From Rhodococcus sp. NBC_00297 (GTDB lineage: Bacteria; Actinomycetota; Actinomycetes; Mycobacteriales; Mycobacteriaceae): a DNA stretch of 64,000 bases. This document shows, in pieces, positions 29,601 through 35,059 of the stretch. Each line of letters begins with the position of its first letter. Within the stretch, counting starts at the first letter, position 1. The translations under genes and the position numbers were made by a program. Under the pieces are notes generated by a model. That model was not told the DNA's origin, made no database searches, and was given only the letters and a program-made list of their open reading frames with translations. The stretch lies in contig NZ_CP108041.1 of the NCBI RefSeq assembly GCF_036173065.1, forward strand, positions 3,103,001 through 3,167,000. Direction: 5' to 3'.

Positions 29601-32292
29601 CGTCCGCGGGGTCGGCGTCACCGGTCACGTACGAGACCAGCTGCTCGCTGTCGCCGTCACGACGGACCACTGTGACGGCCTGCGTCACACCGGGAACCGC
29701 GACGAGGGCCGTGTCGATCTCGCCGGGTTCGACACGGCGCCCTCGTACCTTGACCTGACTGTCGGTGCGCCCCAGGTACTCCAGGTCACCGGACGACGTC
29801 CACCGTGCGCGGTCACCCGTGCGGTACAGCCGCGTTCCGTCGACCCCGGCCACGAAGCGCGCCGCGGTCTCCGCCGACCGTCCGACGTACCCGCGGGCCA
29901 GGCCGGCTCCGGCGAGGTGCAGCTCACCCGGAACTCCGACCGGGACGGGGCGCAGGCGGGAGTCGAGCACCACGGCGCGCACTCCGGGCAGGGGACGCCC
30001 GATGGTGACGGTTCCGGACTCCGCCAGCGGCGCAGTCCCGGTGGCCCACACCGTGGTCTCGGTGGGTCCGTAGTCGTTGTGCAGCAGGAGGCCCGGTGAC
30101 GTCGACCACCGGGACGCCAGCGCGGGCGAGCACACGTCGCCGACACTGAGGACCTGTCGCAGCGACGGAGCTCCGGTCGGGGACAGTGTCTCGAGCACCC
30201 GCGGAGTCAGGATCGCGTGGGTGATCGATTCTCGTCGCAGCAGATCCTGCAGAGGTGCACCGGAGTACGCGTCGGAACCGGCGACGACGAGGCAGCCGGA
30301 CAGTGCTAGGGCGAGAAGGTGTTCCGAGATCGACGCGTCGAAGGTCGGAGCCGCGACGGCGAGGACGCGACTGCCCCCCATCTCCGGAACCCGTGTCTCC
30401 GCACCGCGTGCGCGGTGGCCGGCCACGACACCGTGCAGTCCGGCGTGGGTGATGGCGACGCCCTTCGGACGGCCGGTGGAGCCGGAGGTGTACATGACGT
30501 AGGCGAGCTCGGTGATCGCCGGGTGCTCCCTCGTCAGCGGCTCCGGTGCGACGTCCGTGACGTCCACCCGGGTCGTTCCGCTCGGCAGATCGACGGGATG
30601 TCGATCCGTAGTGACGACGAGGGTCACCCCGGATTCGGCCAGCACGGCGGTGAGCCGCTCGGCGGGGTCCGCGGGGTCGACCGGGAGGAACGCGGCACCG
30701 GTGCGCACGACGGCCCAGAGCGCGATCACCTGGTCGACGGACCGCGGAAGTGCCAGCGCCACCACGGTTCCCGGAGTCGCTCCTGCATCGCGGAGAGTGC
30801 GGGCGAGGCGCCCGGAGGCGTCGTCGAGTTCGCCGTACGTGAGCGTGGCCGTTCCGCCGCGCACGGCCGGCGCCGCCGGGTCGCTGCGCGCGACCGCCGC
30901 CATGAGGTCGCCCAGTGTCGTCGCCGTCGGTGCCGGCCCGCCCGACCGGTCGAGCAGATCGGCCGCCTCGCCGTCGTCCAGGAACGCGAGATCGCCCACG
31001 GTGGTGTGGTCGTCCGCCGCGACGATGCCGCCGAGGAGTCGCGTCAGCCGCACGCCGTGCCGGTCGATGTCGGAGGCGTCGTAGCGCTCCGGGTTCCACT
31101 GGATGTCCAGCGTCAGTGTGTCGCCGGTGTAGATGTTGATCGCGGTGTCGTGGACGGGCCCCGACGACAGGATGCCGACGGGAGCCGAGATGTCGTCGAA
31201 CTGCAACGGGGCGACGAACGGCATGATGTTCACGACGGGGCCGAAGGAGACGCCGAACGGCCGCACCTCCGGTGGCAGAAGCTGATCCCAGTCCCGGAAG
31301 CGTTGGTGCCGAAGCGCCCCGGTGATCTCTCGCCGTACCTGTACGAGCAGTTCTCGCACCGCCGTGGTCGAGTCGACCGTCAGCCGCAGCGGCACCAGAT
31401 TGGCCATCATCCCGGCCGTCGCCCGCAGTGCGGCGGTGGTGCGTCCGGTGACGGGGAATCCGAGGACCACGTCGTCGGTGTCGAGCACCCGCGACTGATG
31501 CACGGCGAGAGCGGCGACGACGGCGAGCGGGTCGGCTGCGGTTCCCCTCGGCTGGGTCCACGGCAGGCGCGTCGCGACGGGTTGCCGGGGTGCGCTCGGG
31601 GGTGCCGCCGACAGTGCCGTGGGGCCGCCGACGCCGGCGAGGTGCTCGCGCCAGTGGGCGAGGTCGGCGTCGTGGCGACGTGACGCGGCGTAGGCGACCT
31701 CCGCATCGTGGATGCGGGCGGCGGTGTCGGGCGTCGGCGCCGGTCCCGGAGCCGACGTTCCCGAGTAGTGGCCGGCGATCCGTCCGAGGAGTGTGAAGGC
31801 GCCCTGGCCGTCGAGCACCACGTGGTGGGCCCGCAGATACAGGAACGTGCGGTGATCGTCGAGTCGGAGGAACACGCAGCGAACCAGCACGGTTCCGTGG
31901 AGATCGACGGGCTCCCGGAACTCGGCGCGCATCCACGCGTGAGCGGACGCCTCGGGGTCGGCGTCGCCGCGCAGGTCGAGCACGTCGAGGTTCATGACGG
32001 CGTCCTCGACGTGGATCAGACACGGCTCGTCGTCCTCTCCCTGCGCGAGGCGGGTCTGCCGCAGGCCGGACTCGGTGCCCGCGGCGTACATCGCCCGTTC
32101 CAACCGAGCGAGGTCGACGCCCGAGCCGACCGGAGCGGAGATGTCGACGTACAGGGCGACGGTGAGGGCCGCGTCGGGATCGAGGCGCTGGGCCAGCCAG
32201 AACGGCCGTTGCGCACCCGTCAGCGGAACCCGGGCGGGGCCGCCGTCCGGTTCGGGGGACACGACCGCCCCCTCGTTCCGGTCGTCTCCCAC
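14641..32292 (-). CDS. Giant five-module nonribosomal peptide synthetase with terminal thioesterase
   Basis: The product has 5883 residues. Domains (approximate residues): C1 20-450 (HHVVLDG), A1 470-930, T1 Ser981, E1 1010-1440 (HHLVVD, EGHGRE at 1291), C2 1490-1930, A2 1950-2430, T2 Ser2469, C3 2515-2960, A3 2980-3430, T3 Ser3487, C4 3525-3970, A4 3990-4440, T4 Ser4521, C5 4565-5030, A5 5050-5510, T5 Ser5568, TE 5610-5883 (GWSVGG, Ser5704). All C domains keep HHxxxDG. Eye-read specificity codes: A2 DVWHLSLVDK (serine); A1 DASILVDVWK, A3 DAGLMAVIWK, A4 DAALVADVWK, A5 DAAIVGDVWK (no confident match). C1 resembles EntF/DhbF C domains (GFPVTGR, MMANLVPLRL), suggesting an acyl or aryl starter. 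Predicted product: acyl-D-X-Ser-X-X-X, released as acid or ring. No MbtH or tailoring gene is nearby. GTG 32292 follows TAGGTT by 7 bases; GTG 32262 has GAGGGGG and is the alternative. Confidence 0.95.
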   Translation of the reverse strand: MGDDRNEGAVVSPEPDGGPARVPLTGAQRPFWLAQRLDPDAALTVALYVDISAPVGSGVDLARLERAMYAAGTESGLRQTRLAQGEDDEPCLIHVEDAVMNLDVLDLRGDADPEASAHAWMRAEFREPVDLHGTVLVRCVFLRLDDHRTFLYLRAHHVVLDGQGAFTLLGRIAGHYSGTSAPGPAPTPDTAARIHDAEVAYAASRRHDADLAHWREHLAGVGGPTALSAAPPSAPRQPVATRLPWTQPRGTAADPLAVVAALAVHQSRVLDTDDVVLGFPVTGRTTAALRATAGMMANLVPLRLTVDSTTAVRELLVQVRREITGALRHQRFRDWDQLLPPEVRPFGVSFGPVVNIMPFVAPLQFDDISAPVGILSSGPVHDTAINIYTGDTLTLDIQWNPERYDASDIDRHGVRLTRLLGGIVAADDHTTVGDLAFLDDGEAADLLDRSGGPAPTATTLGDLMAAVARSDPAAPAVRGGTATLTYGELDDASGRLARTLRDAGATPGTVVALALPRSVDQVIALWAVVRTGAAFLPVDPADPAERLTAVLAESGVTLVVTTDRHPVDLPSGTTRVDVTDVAPEPLTREHPAITELAYVMYTSGSTGRPKGVAITHAGLHGVVAGHRARGAETRVPEMGGSRVLAVAAPTFDASISEHLLALALSGCLVVAGSDAYSGAPLQDLLRRESITHAILTPRVLETLSPTGAPSLRQVLSVGDVCSPALASRWSTSPGLLLHNDYGPTETTVWATGTAPLAESGTVTIGRPLPGVRAVVLDSRLRPVPVGVPGELHLAGAGLARGYVGRSAETAARFVAGVDGTRLYRTGDRARWTSSGDLEYLGRTDSQVKVRGRRVEPGEIDTALVAVPGVTQAVTVVRRDGDSEQLVSYVTGDADPADVLAAVVRTLPSHLVPVHVVPLDALPLTASGKVDVRALPEPERRTTTRREPASDVERRLLDAVSHVLSRNDVGVDDDFFALGGDSILSIRLVTVAAASGVRISARDVVEQRSAAGLARVADTVGTVDEPPGSGIGRVDPTPIVRHLLERGGTPHQFAQTLTLSLPVGIDRASLVSTIEAVVAHHDMLRSVLVRDADGVHLEVRPRDAVRVDGLLRRGADLAVEDIVATLDPENGVMLGLGWNDLGEHTAGRLVIAAHHLVVDVVSWGVLVADLVAAWAAVRDGVAPTLAPVRTSMRRWSSGLAAHDASARLPYWTGVLDGPDPVLGQRLLDPVVDRVRDTTVRDVAFPAEIADALLVRAPTLFHAGPTDALLAALALALATWRQDDAPTRLVQLEGHGREDDLVPGADTGRTVGWFTTVFPVRLDLTGLDIAAALRGGPAAGEAILRVKEHLARVPDHGASYGLLRHGADDDARHALRWTPQISFAHLGRMTTTDTGDWLPVPGISPLSGPRPEDLGAAAVLEIDTVVLGDTLIARLSTLDAVLADADVEAFVSLWVEAATAVARHVDTPGAGGRSPSDFPLVDATPSDVDGWTGRHPTLIDVLPTAPLQAGLLMHARLAAGSVDPYVVQTIVHLGGALDADRLQRAAHSLVDRHGALRVAFDTTADGTDVQVIAASVTVPWTEVDVRADPDPAAVLDAFLAHDRGVAVDVAAAPLLRVALLHTGDERHTLVLTHHHLLLDGWSLPIVLADLLADYAGEDPRPAPPPLRGFLQWVSERDTTASLAAWSEALAGSTEATLLAPAHGSGTDEAPGQRIATLSTERTAELVARAGAAGVTVNTLVQLAWALVLGSAVGRTDVVFGATVSGRPAELDGSASMVGLLISTVPVRVRLDRTATVRESAQRLQREQAALLDHHHLAPSAIEAEVGPGAGFDTSLAFESYPLDRTALTAAAGDLSVLGVEARDATHYPLSLAVEPGESLVVRATHRRDVLDTDAVDRLLDRLLRVLEALDPSRVLAEIDLLGVTERTLVTETWNSTRHPLVPTTLLDAVPALDPSRVAFTHGDRHVTRAEFSARVHRLARYLISRGAGPETAVAVALERSIDLLVAVHAVVATGAHYVPLDPGHPAERLRHTVTMSGARLGIGSAATLPEAVEWITISDAPLGSFSDTPLTDDDRLAPLRPDHLAYVLFTSGSTGQPKGVGVSHAAIVNQLRWRAEFVGVTADDIVLHKTPATFDVSVWELFLPWQIGARVVVADPDDHRDADLLVELIARHRVSVVHAVPSMLALMADAPGLAACTSLRTILSSGEALPAGVAAAVRAVLPVRVVNLYGPTEAAVDVTAHVMTDADTTDVPLGRPVWNTTTLVLDDALRPVPVDVPGELYLGGAQLARGYAHRTALTAERFVAGPDGSRLYRTGDRVRWSAAGDLHFLGRSDDQLSVRGVRVEPAEIEAVLTRSGLIDRAVAAVVEDRLVAYVVPTRGRSAVPEALLQSLRSSLPRHLVPDDIVEIETIPLTASGKVDKRALPAPARRGRVHRTPFTPTQRVVADIVEAVLQTSAPVGADDDVFALGATSLSAARVVARIRSATGRDLTLRTLFDVPTIAGLAAAVDAGDAYTDHGFHAARPDRIPLTHAQHRMWFLDRYEPGSYVMPLALRVRGDLDLGALSSAIGHVMTRHEILRTVYADADGVVHQVVLPPPAPTTLTVTAVTPDALVERLSDARTTRFDLATEPPLRAEVLRLADDEHVLLLTVHHIAADGLSLAPLTRDLLSAYQSHRSGRVPAQSPLSVQYADVAVRQTELGVDSDAAAWWKCRLSGLPDVLDMPLDRPRPERRGRASDAVRLDLDDATVAALSELAVAHRATVFMVVHTALAVALARWTGSTDIAVGSPISGRPDPALDDLVGLFVDTVVLRTRVDPSESFAELLSRTRDETVDAFAHAHVPFDHVVDTLGAARTSAHHPVFQVVLAFQDVDPLPGSPDIEVLDVGPAPATFDLTVDVRPAGAGLAVVLTYACDLFDHTTAECLSSVLEHVLRAAARGSEIVVGDIAIRGADEPDTWTHPDAHTTPTTLPALLDAHADGSAVAVIEGDTVLTRDEWARASNRWARRLIALGAGPETVVAVAVARSARYLVLVAAISRAGAAFVPLDPEQPRARLADILTEAAPTLVLADTAAPFPTDVVRITVDDPATLAAVAALSDAPITDRDRRSALRPDHLAYVLYTSGSTGRPKGVAVTHRGLHNAVQDQRARHAPASDARVLAVSSTTFDASVGELVIALALDAALVVAPPEVYAGVELRDLMRRHRVTHTLMTPRALDATPDPGGDLRVVMSAGEACPPSLVDTWAPGRTMTNVYGPTEATIWSTTALLAAGHPVTVGSPTLGVEVSLRDVRLHAVPDGVVGELYVAGDHLARGYLGRPGLTASRFVAAPDGQRTYRTGDLMRRNAVGDLLYLGRSDHQITVRGLRIELGDVETALVGAAGVGAAAAGVIDERLVGYVVAADGHSIDAAEVSAAAAAALPRYLVPAAVVVMDALPMTTSGKLDRARLPRPPLDTAEFRAPSTAGQVAVAAVFATVLELADPVGLDDDFFALGGHSLSATRVAARLQVPVRSVFEAPTVHALAAQIDAVPRSALAPRRTRPRPDMVPLSFAQQRMWFLNTVSSDSGYVIPLALGLRGVLDHGALQGALADVVDRHEILRTVYPAVNGVPQQHVLDHARIAIDRESETPEAVLDRMASAPFDLAADLPLRASVVAVTEKHHVLLLVLHHIAADGWSLAPLTRDLTASYAARRSGREWTVDPLPMQYADHAVWQQDHADDIRGRVAFWTDRLAGLPDVLPLPTDRPRPPVASHRGARVRVTVPDATTAALRALATAHHATLVMVLQAAWAVTLARVTGSEDIAVGTPVAGRGHEDLDELVGMFVDTVVHRAFVTGTDTVAALVDQVREDTVAALDYADVPFELIVDALDPVRSTAHHPVVQVMFAFQNQTPPTLVAAGLEIDVLDSVPVAAPVDLTLDLTETGDGLSGALTYAVDLFDRRTAAGIVDVLLRVLDAVARRPFDRIGALEILHPSERALLLSQHGSAGLPPRVLPRLLADAVAGNPDGPALIGERTLTYTELDRRSNRWARALIALGAAPDTVVAVALPRSVDQITAVWAVAKTGAAFLPIDPDGPPDRLRHMLTETGANVAVTAVTVPAALVRLATVSPTVLDTGAESEADVTPADRLGAIRPDTLAYVIHTSGSTGTPKGVGVTHRGLVDALWDQRLRGAARPDQRLREAAEARVLAVASPTFDASIAELLIAVALSAPLVVAPPDVFGGPALGRLVAESAVTHALLTPRVLDSLIPEDVPSLHVLVTAGEACPPALAARWAPGRRLFNDYGPTETTVWATSSGPLRADDAVTIGRPVRGVGARVLDTFLRPVPIGVVGELYLDGTHLARGYVGRPTATAERFVAAAQGARLYRTGDRVRWTSGGDLEYLGRTDVQVKLRGLRIEPGEIEAALASHPAIDRAVVLVQDDHLVAYVVPSGTSAIDPADLRHDAARRLPRYMVPAHIVTVDAIPLTASGKLDRRALLSSPRRPASGLPGTVPTVPRREAVGPAERAVAEAFATVLELPELPGLDDDFFALGGHSLSATRVAARVSAATEREVSVRAVFDHPTVGALAAVLVAAPTAARTPLTAAPRPDRVPLSFAQHRMWFLGRVDADRGGQLIPLALRLTGPLDVDALRSALDDVTLRHEILRTVHPALDGVPHQVVSPTVDVPVEIVRTSAADVPAAVSTAAAARIDVTTETPLRATLLVVSPTDHVLVILVHHIAADGWSMAPLTRDVVTAYAARAEGRPLDLPPLPVQYADHALAQRAALGSLDDPGSALSRHLAHWRERLAGVPLDLALPTDRPRPRTPSQQGDRVRTVLDADALGALRSVAQAHDVTLFMVAHTALSIVLAQWAGTRDLLVGTAVAGRTDPALDDVVGMFVDTVVLRSTIDEDGTVADHLAAARETTLDAFAHAALPFETLVTALDPVRSTASHPVVQVMLTLQNTAPPRFPDTTPAVEVLDLGGAPVQFDLAVTLREDQGRLLIELSYATDLFDRSTIERVSRRLAWTLRSMTRDTSVRIGDLETVEPAERAAMRPRSGAPALAARTLDHLVADAVAARPGAIALRANGIDLSYADLSARANRLARELIACGAGPDVVVALAMPRSIDHVLSVWAVAAAGAAFLSVDPAQPAERIAHILQDSGAVVVITESRSEQTTSTAAPWIPRIVLDDPDVVSALDRHPAHTVLASERRPGLHPSSIAYVIYTSGSTGRPKGVAVTHAGLADALADQRSRRGDVPDVRVLAVASPTFDASIAELLMALAHCGTLVLAPAHVHSGDEVGALIRHERVTHTIITPRVLDSLDPAGLDCVRVLVVGGEALPDHLAATWSAGREMYDDYGPTETTVWATAHGPITPDRPVGIGTPVRGVDAVVLDGRLRPVPLGAVGELYLSGPHLARGYVEQTGLTASRFVAAPYGPPGARLYRTGDLVRWNSAGELAYLGRSDFQIKLRGLRIEPGEIENAALAHPAVTQAVVLLNRDAGTGSDHLVAYVAGDGIDVASVREAVAERVPQYMVPSRVIALDAVPRTIAGKVDRAALPAPTFAPTVYRAPTTSTEHMVADAFALVLGVGDIGLDDDFFALGGTSLTATRVAAHLGRAAGVDRVLRLLFSHGTVGAVAEHLDREDDDESIASSDAVGPVLRLGGGVELAPVFCIHPMMGLAWPYFELGRHLETGRPLYGVQTPAVADPDFAPRSMDDVVERYVEEIRHVDPVGPYHLVGWSVGGVLAHAVAARMQSQGHTVASLSLLDPVHSIVPGSAVKKAQADAMFGAYQHLTDDLADMTPDALWSVWSAMGGDQLPVSDIQARLITKAMLTLFALVDEHVPPTYSGAVLMIDSDVTAVELGRMSDFWSQYCTGPADVESVPWRHGELLSSDAVADIGPLVGRWLGRVETASLLSTGE
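18872..18889. repeat. In-frame copy of the 18-bp GC repeat inside the NRPS gene
   Basis: AGGCCGGAGGCCGGTCGG, identical to the core of the 12975-13050 array. In the NRPS it encodes about residues 4468-4473 (RRPASGLPG context) in the linker between A4 and T4, where extra residues are tolerated. Confidence 0.75.
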
Positions 32293-32490
32293 AGGACGAA
32301 ACCTATCCGCGGGAATTGCCCGTTCGGTCGGGCTCGCCGTCTTCTGGAGGACTCACAGGAGGCGGCGACGACTGCTGGTCCGGGCCACGCCCCACGGCTC
32401 GGGAAGAGAGACACATTAATAGTTGTTTACCTCAGGTATCTATCTATATAGTTGCAGACAGCAAGTAAACGAGTTCGAGGAGAGATCGCC
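32293..32490. promoter_or_regulatory. Divergent promoter/operator region between NRPS and marR
   Basis: This AT-rich island has a palindrome TACCTCAGGTA (32428-32438) and flanking GTTTAC (32425-32430) and GTAAAC (32465-32470) as a long inverted pair. A TATCTATCTATATA run between them could hold a -10 box for marR. On the other strand TAGGTT (32300-32305) lies 7 bases before the NRPS GTG. A MarR dimer on the palindrome would sit about 140 bases from the NRPS start, so direct control of marR-MFS is more likely than of the NRPS. Confidence 0.6.
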
Positions 32491-32970
32491 GTGGCCGTCC
32501 ACACCGAGACAGCAGAGCTGCTGATGGAAGAAGTCTTCCGCTTCGGCCGCGCACTGCGCGTGGCCGTGTCGACGGGGGACGACCGCACCGAGTTGCCGGC
32601 CGCCCTGGTCGGCGTACTGGGAACGCTCGCCACCCACGGCGAGTGCCGACAGTCCGAACTGGCGAACGCCATGTGCACCAGCCAGTCCGTGCTCAGCCGT
32701 CAGCTCGCCGAGCTGGTGGACGCCGGCCACGTCGTGCGTACTCCCGATCCCGACGACGGACGTGCCACCCGGGTTCGGGTGTCCGACGCCGGACTCGCCT
32801 GCTTGGACCGCATCAAGGAGCACCGAGTCGCACGGTTGTCCCGCATGTTGGGGGACTGGGACGAGGACCAGGCGAATGCCGCCCTCGACTCCATCCGCCG
32901 ACTCACGTCCACCTTCACCGACGAGGCGCAGGCCCGGCACTCCGGCCAGCGCATCCTCTCGCATAACTGA
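32491..32970 (+). CDS. MarR-family transcriptional regulator
   Basis: A 159-residue winged-helix MarR regulator. The DNA-binding part spans about residues 45-105 (LATHGECRQSELANAMCTSQSVLSRQLAELVDAGHVVRTPDPDDGRATRVRVSDAG), with the wing DPDDGRATRV. GTG 32491 is preceded by GAGGAGAG 6-7 bases upstream; the frame extends to TTG 32452 inside the operator and is rejected. The MFS gene follows after 20 bases, so this is a classic MarR-exporter operon, divergent from the NRPS. Ligand unknown; the NRPS product is a natural candidate (inference). Confidence 0.88.
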   Translation: MAVHTETAELLMEEVFRFGRALRVAVSTGDDRTELPAALVGVLGTLATHGECRQSELANAMCTSQSVLSRQLAELVDAGHVVRTPDPDDGRATRVRVSDAGLACLDRIKEHRVARLSRMLGDWDEDQANAALDSIRRLTSTFTDEAQARHSGQRILSHN

Positions 32971-32990
32971 GAATAGGAAGAACCACAGAC

Positions 32991-35012
32991 ATGACCGTCA
33001 CACACGACACTCCGCCCTCCCGGGTGAGTGACACCGATCAGCTCTCGGCTCCCGCCGAGGCCGCCGCGGACTCGACCCCGATGACGCACCGGCAGATCCT
33101 CGAGGCCCTGATCGGTCTGCTCGCCGGGCTCTTCACCGCCCTGCTCAGCACGACCATCGTCTCGACCGCCCTGCCCACCATCATCGGTGACCTGAAGGGC
33201 TCGCAGACCGCGTACGCCTGGGTCATCACGACGGCACTGCTCGCCAACGCGGCCTCGACGCCGATCTGGGGCAAGCTCGCCGACCTCTTCAACAAGAAGC
33301 TGCTGGTCCAGAGCTCGCTCGTCATCTTCGTCATCGGCTCCGTCATGGCCGGCCTCGCGCACAACGTGCCGATCCTGCTCGCCGCTCGCGTGGTGCAGGG
33401 CATCGGCATGGGTGGTCTGACCGCACTCGTCGTCGCCATCATCGGCAGCATCGTGTCTCCTCGTGAGCGCGGTCGCTACTCCGGCTACATGGGCGCCGTC
33501 ATGGCCGTCTCGATGTCCGGCGGCCCGATCCTCGGCGGCGTCATCGTCGACAGCCCCCTCGGGTGGCGCTGGTGCTTCTTCGTCTGCATCCCGCTCGCCG
33601 TCATCGCTCTGCTGCTGCTGCAGCGCACGCTGCACATCACCACCGAGCGCAAGGACGACGTCTCCATCGACTGGCTCGGCGCGCTGCTCCTCACCGCCGG
33701 TGTGTCCGTGCTGCTCATCTGGGTCTCGTTCGCCGGCAAGGCCGGGTACTACGACTGGATCTCCCGTGAGACCGCGATGTACGTCGGCGGCGGTGTCGCT
33801 CTGCTGATCCTCACCGTCCTCGTCGAGGCGAAGGTCAAGAGCCCGATCATCCCGCTCAAGATCGTCACCGAGCGCACCACCGGACTCGCCATCATCGCCT
33901 CCGTCGCCGTGGGTGTCGGCCTGTTCGGCGCCACCACCTTCCTGGGTCAGTACTTCCAGACCGCTCGTGGCTACTCGCCCACCGCGGCAGGCCTGCTCTC
34001 CATCCCGCTCGTCGCCGGCATGCTCGTCTCGTCGGTCGGCTCGGGTCAGCTGATCTCCCGCTTCGGCAAGTGGAAGCCCTTCATCGTCACCGGTTCCTTC
34101 CTGCTCGTCGTCGGCTTCGGTCTGCTGGGCACGCTCGATCACGCCACCAACCTGTGGCTCGTGGGCGTCTTCATCGCCATCGTCGGCCTCGGTACCGGCA
34201 TGCTGATGCAGAACCTGGTGCTGGCCGTGCAGAACACCGTGAGCGTGCAGAACATCGGTGCGGCATCGTCCACCGTCGCGTTCTTCCGGACGTTCGGTGG
34301 CGCCATCGGCGTCTCGGTTCTGGGATCGGTCCTCGCCACCCGCGTCGCCGACAACTCGGCCTCCGGACTCGCCGCCCTCGGTGTCCCCGCCGGCTCAAAC
34401 GGCGGCGGCACCCTGGACATCGGATCGCTGCCCGACCCGATCGCCGCGGTCATCCGTACCGCCTACGGTGACGCCACCGGACGCATCTTCCTGATCGCCG
34501 GGTTCGTTGCACTGGTCACCGTGCTCGCGGTGCTGTTCATCCCGAACCGCCCGCTGCGCACCACGATCGACCTGAAGCCTCAGGGTGAGCAGGCCGTGCC
34601 CGTCGAGGACTCGGACGTGCAGGGCGAGACCGCCGTGGACATGCAGAAGGACGAGGCTCGCACCGACACCGCGGACACCACCGAGATCGCACCGGTGACC
34701 GCTCCCGTCGGCAAGCACGAGGCCGCGGAGGGCTCCGCACCGTTCGACGGACTGAGCACCGATGCCCGCGACCGGCTGCTGTCGCTGCTGCTGCCCAAGC
34801 CCGCGGAGACCCTCGACGCACTCGAGGAGGCCGAGGTGCTGCGCGCCGAGGTCGCCGAGCTCCAGCAGGAACTCGACTCCAAGATGCTGAGCTTCGACGC
34901 CGTGTGCGAACGACTGCGCCGGTTGGGTCTCAGCGAGGACCAGATCGCTCGCGTTCTCGGTGACGTCCACGTGCCGGACGTGCACTCGCGATTCGACGCT
35001 TCGCACAACTAG
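32991..35012 (+). CDS. MFS multidrug/peptide exporter with long cytoplasmic tail
   Basis: The product has 673 residues. A 14-helix DHA2-type transporter covers about residues 30-525 (LSTTIVSTALPTI, GKLADLFNKKLL motif A, GAVMAVSMSGGPILGGVIVD motif C). A hydrophilic tail of about 130-140 residues follows. It is acidic (EDSDVQGETAVDMQKDEARTD) and then predicted coiled coil (LDALEEAEVLRAEVAELQQELD), a tail uncommon in this family. A periplasmic loop NSASGLAALGVPAGSNGGG precedes the last helix. It is co-transcribed with marR and divergent from the NRPS, which makes it the best local candidate for product export. A strong terminator follows. Confidence 0.88.
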   Translation: MTVTHDTPPSRVSDTDQLSAPAEAAADSTPMTHRQILEALIGLLAGLFTALLSTTIVSTALPTIIGDLKGSQTAYAWVITTALLANAASTPIWGKLADLFNKKLLVQSSLVIFVIGSVMAGLAHNVPILLAARVVQGIGMGGLTALVVAIIGSIVSPRERGRYSGYMGAVMAVSMSGGPILGGVIVDSPLGWRWCFFVCIPLAVIALLLLQRTLHITTERKDDVSIDWLGALLLTAGVSVLLIWVSFAGKAGYYDWISRETAMYVGGGVALLILTVLVEAKVKSPIIPLKIVTERTTGLAIIASVAVGVGLFGATTFLGQYFQTARGYSPTAAGLLSIPLVAGMLVSSVGSGQLISRFGKWKPFIVTGSFLLVVGFGLLGTLDHATNLWLVGVFIAIVGLGTGMLMQNLVLAVQNTVSVQNIGAASSTVAFFRTFGGAIGVSVLGSVLATRVADNSASGLAALGVPAGSNGGGTLDIGSLPDPIAAVIRTAYGDATGRIFLIAGFVALVTVLAVLFIPNRPLRTTIDLKPQGEQAVPVEDSDVQGETAVDMQKDEARTDTADTTEIAPVTAPVGKHEAAEGSAPFDGLSTDARDRLLSLLLPKPAETLDALEEAEVLRAEVAELQQELDSKMLSFDAVCERLRRLGLSEDQIARVLGDVHVPDVHSRFDASHN

Positions 35013-35024
35013 TTCGACGACGAC

Positions 35025-35059
35025 AGAGCGGACGCACCCGATTCGGGTGCGTCCGCTCT
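35025..35059 (+). terminator. Terminator of the marR-MFS operon
   Basis: A perfect 16-bp stem, AGAGCGGACGCACCCG (35025-35040) against CGGGTGCGTCCGCTCT (35044-35059), with a 3-base loop, 12 bases after the MFS stop. Confidence 0.88.

Noticed and set aside
29924-32023. 699-codon minus-strand frame near the NRPS start
   Set aside because: Another out-of-frame shadow of C1/A1, with Arg-rich low-complexity sequence.
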